Origin: Algoriphagus aquaeductus
GTDB lineage: Bacteria; Bacteroidota; Bacteroidia; Cytophagales; Cyclobacteriaceae
Direction: 5' to 3'
Assembly (NCBI RefSeq): GCF_003253485.1
Contig: NZ_QKTX01000015.1
Location: forward strand, 1 to 64,000
Length of the DNA: 64,000 nt
The notes beneath the pieces are model-generated. The model worked only from the letters and a program-made list of their open reading frames with translations. It ran no database searches and was not told where the DNA came from. Of the stretch, positions 24,780 to 34,267 are shown piece by piece. Both the position numbers and the translations under genes were made by a program. The stretch's first letter is position 1; every line of letters starts with the position of its first letter.

Positions 24780-27314
24780 ATGCACCAGATTTACGATACG
24801 CAGGTTGCCAAGCGATTTACCATATACAACAGCCTGTTCTTAGATCTCCCTTTTGATGATATCTACGTCACCGGCACGCTGTTACCTTTTTTGGGTAGGG
24901 CTTGCGAGACAGGCTATGCCTCTGGCAAAACTCCCAGACAGATCATTGATGGTTTTTTTGAAGAAATGATGCCGGGGCAATCTGAAAAAGAGAAATATGA
25001 CTTTTTGTTTCAGATGATCCAATACGTGGAGCGTCAGGTCGTGTTGTTTGATTCAATTGAAGATGCGGCTTACGAAAAAATCAATGATATCTCGGGAAAA
25101 GGCTCGGTAAAGGCCCTGATCAATCGGGTAGAAAATGACCGGAAAAAGGAAGCCCTTATCCAGAAATTGAAGAATTTCTCTGTCCGGCTTACGCTTACTG
25201 CCCATCCCACCCAGTTTTATCCGGGTAACGTCCTGGGAATTATCACTGACCTGGAAAGTGCCATTCGAAACAATGACTTGGAGAGCATCAATTTGCTCCT
25301 ACAGCAATTGGGAAAGACCGGATTTATCAACAGAGAAAAACCCACTCCCTTTGACGAGGCGGTCAGCTTGATCTGGTATTTGGAAAACGTGTTTTATCAT
25401 GCCATTCCGGACATCATCATCCGCCTGCTCAAAGGATTGGATCAACCACTCCATTCCTGGGAAAACCCGGGGATCTTGAAAGTGGGGTTCTGGCCAGGCG
25501 GGGATCGGGATGGAAATCCGTTTGTGACCCACGACATAACTCTTCAGGTGGCTGATCGATTGAAAAAATGGCTCATGCGCTGCTATTATCGGGACCTGCG
25601 AAAGCTCAGAAAACGTCTTACTTTCAAAAATGTCGAAGAACTGATCACCAAAGCGGAAAGAGGGATTTATTTTACCTTATTTGAAAACAAGGAAGTTTAT
25701 TCCTCCAAAGAAGATCTCCTGGCCATCTTATTGGAGGCCAGAGAGGCTTTGATTACCCATCATGACGGATTGTTTTTGGATTTGCTGGATCAGTTTATTC
25801 TGAAAGTTAAGATTTTCGGATTTCACTTTGCGCATATGGATTTGCGACAGGACAGTCGAAAGCATGACGGGTTTTGGGAAGAGGTATTCACGATTCAGGG
25901 AAAGGAGTTTACGGGCTCGGAGGAAGAATTGATCTCCAAAGTGATGAAAACGAAAGGATTGCCGGCTTTGGACCATTTCGAAGAGTCCTTCCACCGGGAA
26001 ATGCTCCAATCGATGGCTTCCGTAAAGTCTATCCAAAAGAGTAATGGAGAGGAAGGGCTTCATCGCTACATCATCTCCAACTGCCAATCCGTGCTGCATA
26101 TACTGGAGGTTTATCAAATGGCCAAACTGACCTTTGGAGTAGAACATGGAAAGCTCCCCTTGGATATTGTGCCGCTTTTTGAGACGATAGATGATCTGGC
26201 GAGTGCACCGGAAATCATGACCAAGCTCTACCAAATGCCAGAATACAAGCTCCACCTTCAAAATCGGGGTTGGAAACAAAACATCATGCTTGGATTTTCG
26301 GACGGGACCAAAGATGGAGGATACCTTAAAGCGAACTGGTCCATTTTGGAGGCAAAGGAAGAATTGACCAGAGTCTCCCGTGAGCATGGGATTCAGGTGG
26401 TCTTTTTCGATGGTAGAGGAGGTCCCGTGGCGAGAGGGGGAGGAAACCTGCATAATTTCTATGCCTCTCTGGGTGAAAAAGTGGAAAATTCGGAAATCCA
26501 GGTCACCATTCAGGGTCAAACTATTTCATCCAACTATGGAAAAATTGTCTCCTGTACATATAATTTTGAGCAATTGCTCAGTGCAGGACTAGAAAATCAT
26601 CTCTATCCCGATGCAGAGAAAAATCTGAATGAATCTCAGCGTGAATTGATCCAAGCCTTGGCAGATGCGGGATATCAAGCTTACAAGCAATTGAAAAGTC
26701 ACCCCAAATTTGTCCCTTATTTGGAACATGTGGCGCCGCTTAAGTTTTTTGGAATGACCAATATCGGGTCTAGGCCTTTGAAGCGGGGAGGAGCGTCAGG
26801 ATTGAAATTTGAAGACCTGAGGGCCATTCCCTTTGTTGGTTCTTGGGCGCAGATGAAGCAAAATATTCCAGGATTTTATGGCGTTGGTACCGCCTTGGCC
26901 GCTCTGGAAAAGGAAGGGAAAATGGAAGAACTCAAAAAGTTATACCAAGAAAGCCTGTTTTTTCGGACTTTGTTGAGCAATTCCATGCAGTCGCTGAATA
27001 AGTGTTTTTATCCTGCTTCTGCATACCTCAAAGAAAATCCGGAGTATGGAGAATTTTGGGGGATTCTGTATCAGGAGTTTTTGCAGTCTGTGGAGAAATT
27101 AAAGGAAATCTCCGGTATGCAGGAATTGTTGGAAGACAACCCGGTTTCCAAAGCTTCCATCGAGATCCGCGAGCGAATTGTCCTTCCGCTGATCACGATT
27201 CAGCAGTACGCCATCCAATGTGGACTTGAAAATGGCTCATCTACTGCCATTTTGGATAAACTGATTCTGAGAACTATGTTTGGGATCATCAATGCCATGC
27301 GAAATGCCGCGTAA
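24780..27314 (+). CDS. ppc: Phosphoenolpyruvate carboxylase
   Basis: Makes oxaloacetate from PEP and bicarbonate, refilling the TCA cycle. Length is 844 residues. Motifs in order: LTAHPTQFYPG (catalytic His), GFWPGGDRDGNPFV, HFAHMDLRQDS, MLGFSDGTKDGGYLKANW, and FFDGRGGPVARGGGN. Two details differ from the E. coli form: TAHPTQ in place of TAHPTE, and a C-terminal MRNAA in place of MRNTG. The ATG at 24780 is chosen over an earlier in-frame start 36 bp upstream, which adds no conserved residues. Confidence 0.95.
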   Translation: MHQIYDTQVAKRFTIYNSLFLDLPFDDIYVTGTLLPFLGRACETGYASGKTPRQIIDGFFEEMMPGQSEKEKYDFLFQMIQYVERQVVLFDSIEDAAYEKINDISGKGSVKALINRVENDRKKEALIQKLKNFSVRLTLTAHPTQFYPGNVLGIITDLESAIRNNDLESINLLLQQLGKTGFINREKPTPFDEAVSLIWYLENVFYHAIPDIIIRLLKGLDQPLHSWENPGILKVGFWPGGDRDGNPFVTHDITLQVADRLKKWLMRCYYRDLRKLRKRLTFKNVEELITKAERGIYFTLFENKEVYSSKEDLLAILLEAREALITHHDGLFLDLLDQFILKVKIFGFHFAHMDLRQDSRKHDGFWEEVFTIQGKEFTGSEEELISKVMKTKGLPALDHFEESFHREMLQSMASVKSIQKSNGEEGLHRYIISNCQSVLHILEVYQMAKLTFGVEHGKLPLDIVPLFETIDDLASAPEIMTKLYQMPEYKLHLQNRGWKQNIMLGFSDGTKDGGYLKANWSILEAKEELTRVSREHGIQVVFFDGRGGPVARGGGNLHNFYASLGEKVENSEIQVTIQGQTISSNYGKIVSCTYNFEQLLSAGLENHLYPDAEKNLNESQRELIQALADAGYQAYKQLKSHPKFVPYLEHVAPLKFFGMTNIGSRPLKRGGASGLKFEDLRAIPFVGSWAQMKQNIPGFYGVGTALAALEKEGKMEELKKLYQESLFFRTLLSNSMQSLNKCFYPASAYLKENPEYGEFWGILYQEFLQSVEKLKEISGMQELLEDNPVSKASIEIRERIVLPLITIQQYAIQCGLENGSSTAILDKLILRTMFGIINAMRNAA

Positions 27315-27324
27315 ATTTTGAATC

Positions 27325-27354
27325 AAAAAAGGTGGTTTAAAAGCCACCTTTTTT
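27325..27354. terminator. Bidirectional terminator between ppc and outer-membrane gene
   Basis: AAAAAAGGTGG pairs with CCACCTTTTTT. Convergent genes end on both sides, so it can serve both. Confidence 0.85.
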
Positions 27355-27372
27355 GGTTGGAGTTAGGCTAGC

Positions 27373-28602
27373 TCAAAATGACTCATTGATATTCAGATAA
27401 AACCCTGAATTTCCTTTTTGCCCAAAGGCATAATCAGCCGCGATAGTGGTTCTTTTCTCCTTGTTGATCATCACTCTCAATCCAACGCCGTATCCGGGGT
27501 TGATTTTTTCGAATAGTTTTTCGCTGAAATCCTTAGGTCCCATCATTTCCAATGGCCTACCTCCACTAAATGTCGCGCTGTTTACAAAAACAGTTCCGCC
27601 AAAAGTTTCTTTGGATTTTTGAAGCGGGAATCTCCATTCGGCTTCCCCATACACCATATTAGCCCCTCTGAATCTTCCCTGGGCATAGGCGCGACCACTC
27701 CGGCCAAACATATCCCAACCGATTGAAGGGAGGTTCATATAAGGTAAATCACCAGAAATCAAGAAATTGCCCATAGCCCAAACTCCGATTAAATTCCGCT
27801 TTCGTTTTTGATCGAGATTGAAATAATGTCTGTAGTCCAAGAGCAAGGTGCTTGAGGATCGGTCCGAACCTAAAAAAGTCGGGTTGATTTTATATTGAAA
27901 CCAGGCAAAGTTTTTTTCATAAGGAGATACAGCTACGTCTCGATTGTCCATGACTGCATTAATTGTGATTCCGGAAAGGGTATACCGATCGGAGTCGAAA
28001 CCTCTGGAAAGGTTGTATTGGTCGTGGGCAAATAGATTATCGGGGTCAGCCGATTCGTTGAGGAAGTTTTTGATCCGGGTATGGATGTCGAGGTGATAAC
28101 CCATTCCCAGATAAAAATTTGAATCTCCAATTCGTTTCAAAAATGCCTCATAGAACCGGATCAGAGTGAAATCCATCTGTTGTTCGCCCCAATACACTCC
28201 AAATCTGTTGGGGTTTTCCGAAAGTTCGTTTGGTGTAGAACTTCCCAAACCAAAGGTGGGCTGTGAAGTCAGGAAGTATCTCCAATCTCCGATCAACAAG
28301 GCGCTGTTGTCGGATAGATAGATATTGTGCCGAGAACTGAAAATCCATTGCTTTTTCGTGGTATAGAGAAGGTTTCCGACCAGATTGGACATTTTGGTGG
28401 TTTGTGGGTTTCCCATGTACCAAGTAGCCGAAGGCGCAAAACCAAACATCCATCCATTGGCTGGATTGGAAGCAATAGCCGGAAGGGGGATAAAACTAAA
28501 GTGGTAAATTTTGTTGGGAGAGTAAGAATCGACAGTGTCTTTTTGCGCGTAGCCAGAGAAAGAAAAGGTCAATAAAAAAGCGAGATAAAGGCTGGATTTC
28601 AT
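27373..28602 (-). CDS. Outer-membrane beta-barrel protein, Omp85/BamA-like barrel
   Basis: Length is 409 residues with a signal peptide (MKSSLYLAFLLTFSFSGYAQ). The rest is rich in alternating aromatic strands. GAVWAMGNF-like, GRAYAQGRFRGANMVYGEAEWRFPL and GYGVGLRVMINKEKRTTIAADYAFG blocks recall the C-terminal part of Omp85/D15 surface antigens, and the chain ends in Phe as many barrel proteins do. There are no POTRA domains, so it is a barrel-only member. The start at 28602 gives the signal peptide. Function unknown. Confidence 0.72.
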   Translation of the reverse strand: MKSSLYLAFLLTFSFSGYAQKDTVDSYSPNKIYHFSFIPLPAIASNPANGWMFGFAPSATWYMGNPQTTKMSNLVGNLLYTTKKQWIFSSRHNIYLSDNSALLIGDWRYFLTSQPTFGLGSSTPNELSENPNRFGVYWGEQQMDFTLIRFYEAFLKRIGDSNFYLGMGYHLDIHTRIKNFLNESADPDNLFAHDQYNLSRGFDSDRYTLSGITINAVMDNRDVAVSPYEKNFAWFQYKINPTFLGSDRSSSTLLLDYRHYFNLDQKRKRNLIGVWAMGNFLISGDLPYMNLPSIGWDMFGRSGRAYAQGRFRGANMVYGEAEWRFPLQKSKETFGGTVFVNSATFSGGRPLEMMGPKDFSEKLFEKINPGYGVGLRVMINKEKRTTIAADYAFGQKGNSGFYLNINESF

Positions 28603-28659
28603 AGGCTCAAGGAGGGGCTGGCTTCCTGACTTAATTCTAGGTATTCTAGCATTCTGGAT

Positions 28660-28667
28660 CAAATTTA
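28660..28667 (-). promoter_or_regulatory. -7 box of the barrel-protein gene (TAAATTTG)
   Basis: Exact TAnnTTTG on the minus strand, 57 nt before the ATG at 28602. Confidence 0.45.
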
Positions 28668-28835
28668 ATTTTAGTGAATTTCACTCCTTTGATAGGGTTT
28701 ACTTGCATTTATTGCAAAAGGAAAATCGCACAAAAGACCTTTATCTTCTACACTAAATAGAGGTATTTATAGAGAGAAGATTAAGGTTTATATAGAAATT
28801 CTAAGATCGGATGGGATAGGGCAGGATTGCATGCT

Positions 28836-28848
28836 CCCGAAAATCGGG
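28836..28848. promoter_or_regulatory. Palindrome CCCGAAAATCGGG before the sugar porter gene
   Basis: Perfect 5-3-5 inverted repeat lying directly against TATTTTTTGG, a near -7 box, 37 bp before the porter ATG. The position suits a repressor or activator site for the porter. The binding protein is unknown. Confidence 0.4.
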
Positions 28849-28885
28849 TATTTTTTGGTGCCTAATTCCTAAAGCATTTCCCGAT

Positions 28886-30295
28886 ATGACCCTCACGCCT
28901 TCCCCCACCTACAATCAAACCTACATCTGGCTGATATCGCTCACCGCAGCATTGGGAGGATTTTTATTCGGCTATGATTGGGTGGTGATTGGTGGAGCTA
29001 AGCCCTTTTATGAACCATACTTTGGGATCACTTCGGTGGAAGATCAAGGCTGGGGAACCAGTTCGGCTTTGGTGGGATGCATGGTGGGGGCGGGGCTGTG
29101 TATTTGGATCAGTGACCGATTGGGAAGAAAGCGACTGCTGATATTTTCCGGCTTTTTGTTTTCACTTTCTGCATTGGGTACCGCCTTGGCCGAGACCTTT
29201 TGGGCTTTCAACCTGTATCGAATTGTGGGAGGAGTGGCCATGGGAATTGCGTTGAATCTTTCTCCACTTTACATCTCCGAACTGGCACCATCTGATAAGA
29301 GAGGCAGGCTGGTGACGATCAATCAGCTTCTGATCATGTTTGGCGTATTGCTGGCACAGCTGGTCAATTGGCAGATTTCCCTCTTGGATACCCAACTTTC
29401 GGACCAGGCGGGTTTTGACGAAATCGCCCAAAGCTGGAATGGTCAGGCGGGCTGGAGATGGATGTTTGGCGCGGAGTTGATACCTGCCGCTTTGTTTTTT
29501 GTATTGATGTTTTTTGTTCCGGAGAGTACAAGATGGCTTGTGAAAAACAATCAGCTGGATGAGGCAAAGAAGATATTGACCAAAATCGGGGGATCACAGT
29601 ATGCCGAATCATCAATTCAAGAGACAAGGTCCACCTTGTCTGGGGGCGATTTGGGACAGGTCAATCTGAAAGAACTTTTTCAAAAAAATATCCTCAAACT
29701 TCTTGCAATAGGCGTCTTTTTGGCCTTTCTCCAACAATGGAGCGGCATCAATGTCGTGATCTATTATGCGGCAGATATCTTTCAGGCTGCCGGCTATAAC
29801 CTCAAACAGATGATGCTCAACATTGTCGTGGTAGGAGGAGTGATGGTACTTTCCGTTTTCGTCACTCTGGCTACCGTGGACCGGTTCGGGAGGAAGCGGA
29901 TTCTTTTGGTATGCCTTGCAGCAATGACGTTTTTGTATGCAGGAATCGGCTATTCATTTTTTGCCGAAGTTGGAGGCTCACTGGTGGTGGTATTGGTATT
30001 GGCCAATGTGATGTTTTATTCGATCTCCTTGGCTCCCTTGCTTTGGGTGCTTTTGTCGGAGATATTTCCCAATAAGGTACGGGGAGCAGCCATTTCTGTC
30101 GGTGCCTTAGCGCATTGGGTGGGTAATTTTACACTCACCTATTTCTTTCCTGCCATCAAAGAAAATCTGGGCTGGGCGAATAATTTTTGGCTTTATGGAG
30201 CAATATGTGCCTTCGGCTTTTTGGTAATCTGGGTCGTTTTGCCTGAAACCAAAGGGAAATCCCTCGAAGAATTGGAAAAAGAATTGGGAGGGTGA
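28886..30295 (+). CDS. MFS sugar porter (sugar:proton symporter)
   Basis: Length is 469 residues with twelve predicted membrane segments. Sugar-porter signatures are GGFLFGYDWVVIGGA, ISDRLGRKR, VPESTRWLV, LQQWSGINVVIYYA, TVDRFGRKR and the C-terminal PETKGKSLEELE. The family imports monosaccharides such as glucose, xylose or galactose with protons. The exact sugar cannot be fixed from sequence, and no catabolic gene is next to it. A palindrome before the gene suggests specific regulation. Confidence 0.9.
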   Translation: MTLTPSPTYNQTYIWLISLTAALGGFLFGYDWVVIGGAKPFYEPYFGITSVEDQGWGTSSALVGCMVGAGLCIWISDRLGRKRLLIFSGFLFSLSALGTALAETFWAFNLYRIVGGVAMGIALNLSPLYISELAPSDKRGRLVTINQLLIMFGVLLAQLVNWQISLLDTQLSDQAGFDEIAQSWNGQAGWRWMFGAELIPAALFFVLMFFVPESTRWLVKNNQLDEAKKILTKIGGSQYAESSIQETRSTLSGGDLGQVNLKELFQKNILKLLAIGVFLAFLQQWSGINVVIYYAADIFQAAGYNLKQMMLNIVVVGGVMVLSVFVTLATVDRFGRKRILLVCLAAMTFLYAGIGYSFFAEVGGSLVVVLVLANVMFYSISLAPLLWVLLSEIFPNKVRGAAISVGALAHWVGNFTLTYFFPAIKENLGWANNFWLYGAICAFGFLVIWVVLPETKGKSLEELEKELGG

Positions 30296-30334
30296 GATCT
30301 TCAATCACCTTGGATTTCAGACTTTTTTGGTGGA

Positions 30335-30910
30335 TTATTTGAGGATTTTTTTGACGAGTTCTCGTTTCACAAAAACGATAAAAAACCAGGAGATCCAGGC
30401 CGCCAAGGTACCCATTACTGCCCCTAAGAGGATATCCCAGGGATAATGTACGCCTAGATAGATTCGGGTATAGCTCACGACAAAGGCATACAGGTATAGC
30501 CAACGAAGTCCTTTGATTTTACCTTTCAGTTTCCGGTTGAGGAATACTGCCAACCCAAAGGTGTTTGCAGCATGAGAGGAGACAAAACCATATAAGCCTC
30601 CACATCTTCCATAATTATGGATGATGCCTTCCCATCGGGGATCGTGGCAGGGGCGGAGTCTTTCAAAGAAAGGCTTCATCAATCCGGAAGTCACTTGGTC
30701 TGCGATAAGTATGGTCAGCATGATCCCACCAAAGACCCACCAGGAGTTTTTGGGGTCAATCCGGTAAATTTTGTAAATCAGAAAAAGGAAGAGCGGGAGC
30801 CAGGTAATGGTCTCGGTCATTTGGAAAATAATCGGATCCAAGGCTTCCGAATGGAAGGAATTCAACCAAAGAAAAAGGTCTTCATCCCACTTTTTGACTG
30901 TTTCGATCAT
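30335..30910 (-). CDS. PAP2-family membrane phosphatase
   Basis: Length is 191 residues with five or six membrane segments. The three phosphatase motifs are visible: KPFFERLRPC, GFVSSHAANTFG and SYTRIYLGVHYPWDILLG. Together they supply the Lys/Arg, Ser-His and Arg-His-Asp residues of the active site. Likely substrates are undecaprenyl pyrophosphate or other lipid phosphates. The start at 30910 overlaps the hemF stop by 4 bp (ATGA), so it is translated behind hemF. Confidence 0.88.
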   Translation of the reverse strand: MIETVKKWDEDLFLWLNSFHSEALDPIIFQMTETITWLPLFLFLIYKIYRIDPKNSWWVFGGIMLTILIADQVTSGLMKPFFERLRPCHDPRWEGIIHNYGRCGGLYGFVSSHAANTFGLAVFLNRKLKGKIKGLRWLYLYAFVVSYTRIYLGVHYPWDILLGAVMGTLAAWISWFFIVFVKRELVKKILK

Positions 30911-31818
30911 GATTGATAGGAAAGCCAGTCCAACCCTTTTTTGAGATGCTTGAGGGTAAATTCCTCCTCGCTTCCTGGCCTGGGCTGATGCATATAGGTC
31001 CATTCGGCCTGTGGAGGCATACTCATCAAAATACTTTCTGTCCTTCCGTTGGTATCCAATCCGAATTTGGTGCCTGCATCCCATACCAGGTTAAACTCCA
31101 CGTAGCGACCTCTTCTTAGATTTTGCCATGCTTTTTCCTCCGGACCAAACGGAAGCTTGGCATTTTTATGCATAAAATAGCCGTAAATCTCAGGGAATAA
31201 TCGGCCAAGCGCCAGACTGAAATCGAGGATAGCCTGAAACTGACCATCAGATGAAGCGCTCAACCTATCGTAAAAGATACCTCCTATACCCCGTGTTTCG
31301 TCCCGGTGCTTGAGGTAAAAGTAATCGTCTGCCCAATTTTTAAACTTCGGATAATACTCTGAATCAAAAGCATCGCAGGTTTCTTTGAGTTTTTGATGAA
31401 AATAGGCCGCATCCTCAGGAACGATGTAATGGGGGGTAAGGTCAATTCCCCCACCGAACCAATGTATGCCGTTTTCCATTTCAAAATACCGGATATTCAT
31501 GTGGATAATCGGCACTTTGGGACTGAAAGGATGGAGCACAATAGAAACTCCTGTCGCAAAAAAGTCAGCTTGATCCAGCCCCAGTTTTTGCAGGATTTTT
31601 TCTGGAGTCGCTCCATGAACCGCTGAAAAAGCAACTCCTCCTTTTTCGATGATCGCTCCATCTTGGAAAATCCGGGTTCTCCCTCCGCCGCCTTCGCTTC
31701 TTTCCCATCGGTCCTCGATAAATTTCCCCTGGCCATCTCTCTCTTCCAAGCCTTTGCAGATATACTCTTGCATTTGCTGGTAGATTAGGGCTATTTCCTC
31801 TTTTGTTTTTCTGCTCAT
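30907..31818 (-). CDS. hemF: Aerobic coproporphyrinogen III oxidase
   Basis: Converts coproporphyrinogen III to protoporphyrinogen IX with oxygen in heme synthesis. Length is 303 residues. Signature blocks are WERSEGGGGRTRIFQDGAII, PIIHMNIRYFEMENG, WFGGGIDLTPHY, HRDETRGIGGIFYDRL, and GRYVEFNLVWDAGTKFGL near the end. It lies 12 bp after tamL and overlaps the PAP2 gene, forming tamL-hemF-PAP2. Its presence shows oxygen-dependent heme synthesis. Confidence 0.96.
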   Translation of the reverse strand: MSRKTKEEIALIYQQMQEYICKGLEERDGQGKFIEDRWERSEGGGGRTRIFQDGAIIEKGGVAFSAVHGATPEKILQKLGLDQADFFATGVSIVLHPFSPKVPIIHMNIRYFEMENGIHWFGGGIDLTPHYIVPEDAAYFHQKLKETCDAFDSEYYPKFKNWADDYFYLKHRDETRGIGGIFYDRLSASSDGQFQAILDFSLALGRLFPEIYGYFMHKNAKLPFGPEEKAWQNLRRGRYVEFNLVWDAGTKFGLDTNGRTESILMSMPPQAEWTYMHQPRPGSEEEFTLKHLKKGLDWLSYQS

Positions 31819-31830
31819 TAGATCAATTTC

Positions 31831-34248
31831 TCAGAATGGATATCCAATTCCAAAGTTAAATACCGTTTGTCCTCTTTTGCCGAATGGCTGTCTGAAACTG
31901 AGATTATCCAGCACCCATCGGCTCCCTTCGGGCTGCGAGGGATCAATGGCTTTGGTCGCCAAATCCAAGCGGATGACCAGAAAGTCAAAGTCCATCCGGA
32001 TACCCCAACCGGCTCCCAGCGCAATTTCTTTGTAAAACCGATCATATCGGAAATCTGCCCCGGGTCTGGCTGCATCTCGGCCAATCATCCACGCGTTTCC
32101 GGCGTCGATAAACAAGGCCATGTCAAAGTACCCGAAAAGCTTTCTCCTGTATTCAAGCATGCTTTCCAAAATCATTTCGGCGGGCTGCTCGGTGGTAAAG
32201 TCATATTCACCCCTTGTACCTCTCGTCGGGCTATAGCTTCCTGGTCCCAATCGCCGTGCCTGCCAAGCCCGAATACTGGTTCCACCTCCTGCAAAGAAAT
32301 ACTTTTCATAAGGCAAAATCCCCGCACTGACTCCATACGGTCTAGCCATTCCAAAATTGAAACGATAGGCAAAAGTCTGTTTTTCATTTACGGGGTAATA
32401 CCTCCTGAAATCAATTTGTCCTTTTAGCCATTGGAAATTGGCAAATTCGATTCCCGGTTCATCGTTGCTTTTTACGTTAAAAAAGTTGAGGGAGGTGCCT
32501 CCACTTTCCCCAAATACTCGGAGCAATGCAGCTTTGCGGGTTTTGAAGTCACCATATCGATTAAAATTAATAATCGTCTGACCCGAAAAACTGCTTATAA
32601 ATGAGGGTAAAAAAGACCAAATCAGGTTATTCCCTTCCTGCTGAAGGTTGGTGAGGATTTGTGCAAACTCATTTTGTATAAATGGGGTCCGGATATAGCT
32701 GATATCAGCGGCATTGACCGTGAAGGTTTGCCGGTTGTTTTGGGTAGACCAATTGTAGGCCAACAGACCATTAATGGCATTTCTTCTGTATTCGGGACGA
32801 TTGGTAAACAAATAACCAAACTGAACTCGGGTATTTGGATTGTATTTCCCGAATTTTTGTAAGGAGCTGGGGGCAAAGGGGATTAAAAAACGCGGAAAAA
32901 TTACAGAAACAGAAGTATTTAGTTCACTGCTTTGATAGACTCCTTGACCTGTGGCTGAAGCGACACCTTCCAGTCCAGCCCTGAAATTGAACTCTAAGAT
33001 TTCACCTGCTCTGAAAAAGTTTCGATTACGAAGGGCCGTGCTAAAGAATGGACCGGGAAGCTGCTCTGTGATCGTCATCCCGAGCTGATTGGTCAGTTGA
33101 TATTTTTGGTTGGGCTGCGTAAATATATTGGCAGTCAGTGAGGTGCCTAAGGTATCGAAGGTAATGTTGACGAATCTGAACAAATCCAGATTGTTCAAAA
33201 GCCGTTGGGTTTCAATGGCTTTGGTCCGACTGTATGGAGCCCCTTTTTGCAGTTGAACACGTGAGGCAAGGATTTTGGCCGAGTATCGGTCCCGATAAAA
33301 AGAGAAATTGATATGGTTATACCGGGTTTGTACTCTTCGGTCTGCGAATTCATCACTGGGAGGATTGATTCGAAATACAATTGAATCCAGGGTATAGACT
33401 TCATGTTTTTCCGAAAAAGTGGGTTTTTGAATGACCTGCTCCAATCGGATGGTTTTGGCAGCAGTATCCTGGTAGGCTATGTAATTGATATACGACCTCG
33501 AAAACATGTAAAAGCCGTTGTTTTTCAACAGTTCCTCAATTCGGTTTCGTTCAGCTGCAATATTATCCTGCACATAGATCTCCCCTTTCTTTATCAGCGA
33601 ATTTTGGGGATTGAGATTGAGGATGCGTACAATTTCTTCGTTTTCACTTCGTGTATAGACCGAATCCAGTATGTAGGGTTTGTTTTCTGTGATTTGGTAG
33701 GTGACGAAAGCCTTCTGATTTTTGGTTTCCACCTCATAATTGACTTTGGCATCAAAAAAACCATGATTGACCAAATACCCTTTCAAATTACGATAGGTTT
33801 TCTCAGTCAGAGTACTATCCAGGATGACCACGGGGTTGCCTGTTCTCATCAGTGCGTTGCCAAATTCTAATTTCCTTTCCAGACCGGCGACCTTGGATTC
33901 TAATTTCTCTTCCTTTTTGCGGAGTTTGCGATCCAGGGGCAGTGAATCTTGTTGAATTCCGATTTGCCTAAGTTTTTCCTTGGTATCCGCCAATTTTTCA
34001 GCAACAGCGGTGCTGTCGTAAAAATTTCTCCCGAAACGATAAATCAAAACACCCACAGAAGTACCTAAAAATCGAGTATTTGGTTCTTGTTCGATCAATT
34101 TGAGGAGTTCTTCCTGATCGGATCTTTCCACCCCTTTTAAATCATTCTCATAGACGATATACTGGCCTTCCTCCAGGTTTTTAGTCAATGAGCAACTCAA
34201 GCATAACCAGAGCAGAGCAATAAAAAGTATATATTTGGAGGATTTCAA
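31831..34248 (-). CDS. tamL: TamL-like lipidated Omp85 assembly protein
   Basis: Outer-membrane assembly factor of the TamA/BamA superfamily in its lipidated Bacteroidota form. Length is 805 residues. The signal peptide ends with LSCSLTKNL, placing a lipid on Cys19. POTRA-like repeats follow (about 130-370, e.g. KGYLVNHGFFDAKVNYEV and EELLKNNGFYMF). The barrel has FFAGGGTSIRAWQARRLGPGSY (the SIRAW region) and a strand end FNFGIGYPF. A tamB gene is not adjacent; hemF follows. Its -7 box (34276-34283) lies inside the divergent RNA methylase gene, because only 19 bp separate the starts. Confidence 0.87.
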   Translation of the reverse strand: MKSSKYILFIALLWLCLSCSLTKNLEEGQYIVYENDLKGVERSDQEELLKLIEQEPNTRFLGTSVGVLIYRFGRNFYDSTAVAEKLADTKEKLRQIGIQQDSLPLDRKLRKKEEKLESKVAGLERKLEFGNALMRTGNPVVILDSTLTEKTYRNLKGYLVNHGFFDAKVNYEVETKNQKAFVTYQITENKPYILDSVYTRSENEEIVRILNLNPQNSLIKKGEIYVQDNIAAERNRIEELLKNNGFYMFSRSYINYIAYQDTAAKTIRLEQVIQKPTFSEKHEVYTLDSIVFRINPPSDEFADRRVQTRYNHINFSFYRDRYSAKILASRVQLQKGAPYSRTKAIETQRLLNNLDLFRFVNITFDTLGTSLTANIFTQPNQKYQLTNQLGMTITEQLPGPFFSTALRNRNFFRAGEILEFNFRAGLEGVASATGQGVYQSSELNTSVSVIFPRFLIPFAPSSLQKFGKYNPNTRVQFGYLFTNRPEYRRNAINGLLAYNWSTQNNRQTFTVNAADISYIRTPFIQNEFAQILTNLQQEGNNLIWSFLPSFISSFSGQTIINFNRYGDFKTRKAALLRVFGESGGTSLNFFNVKSNDEPGIEFANFQWLKGQIDFRRYYPVNEKQTFAYRFNFGMARPYGVSAGILPYEKYFFAGGGTSIRAWQARRLGPGSYSPTRGTRGEYDFTTEQPAEMILESMLEYRRKLFGYFDMALFIDAGNAWMIGRDAARPGADFRYDRFYKEIALGAGWGIRMDFDFLVIRLDLATKAIDPSQPEGSRWVLDNLSFRQPFGKRGQTVFNFGIGYPF

Positions 34249-34267
34249 ATCGGATTAAACTGAGGGA

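Noticed and set aside
30296..30334. CACC...GGTG with a T-run between the sugar porter and PAP2 genes as a terminator
   Set aside because: The stem is only four pairs with a long loop, too weak to call.
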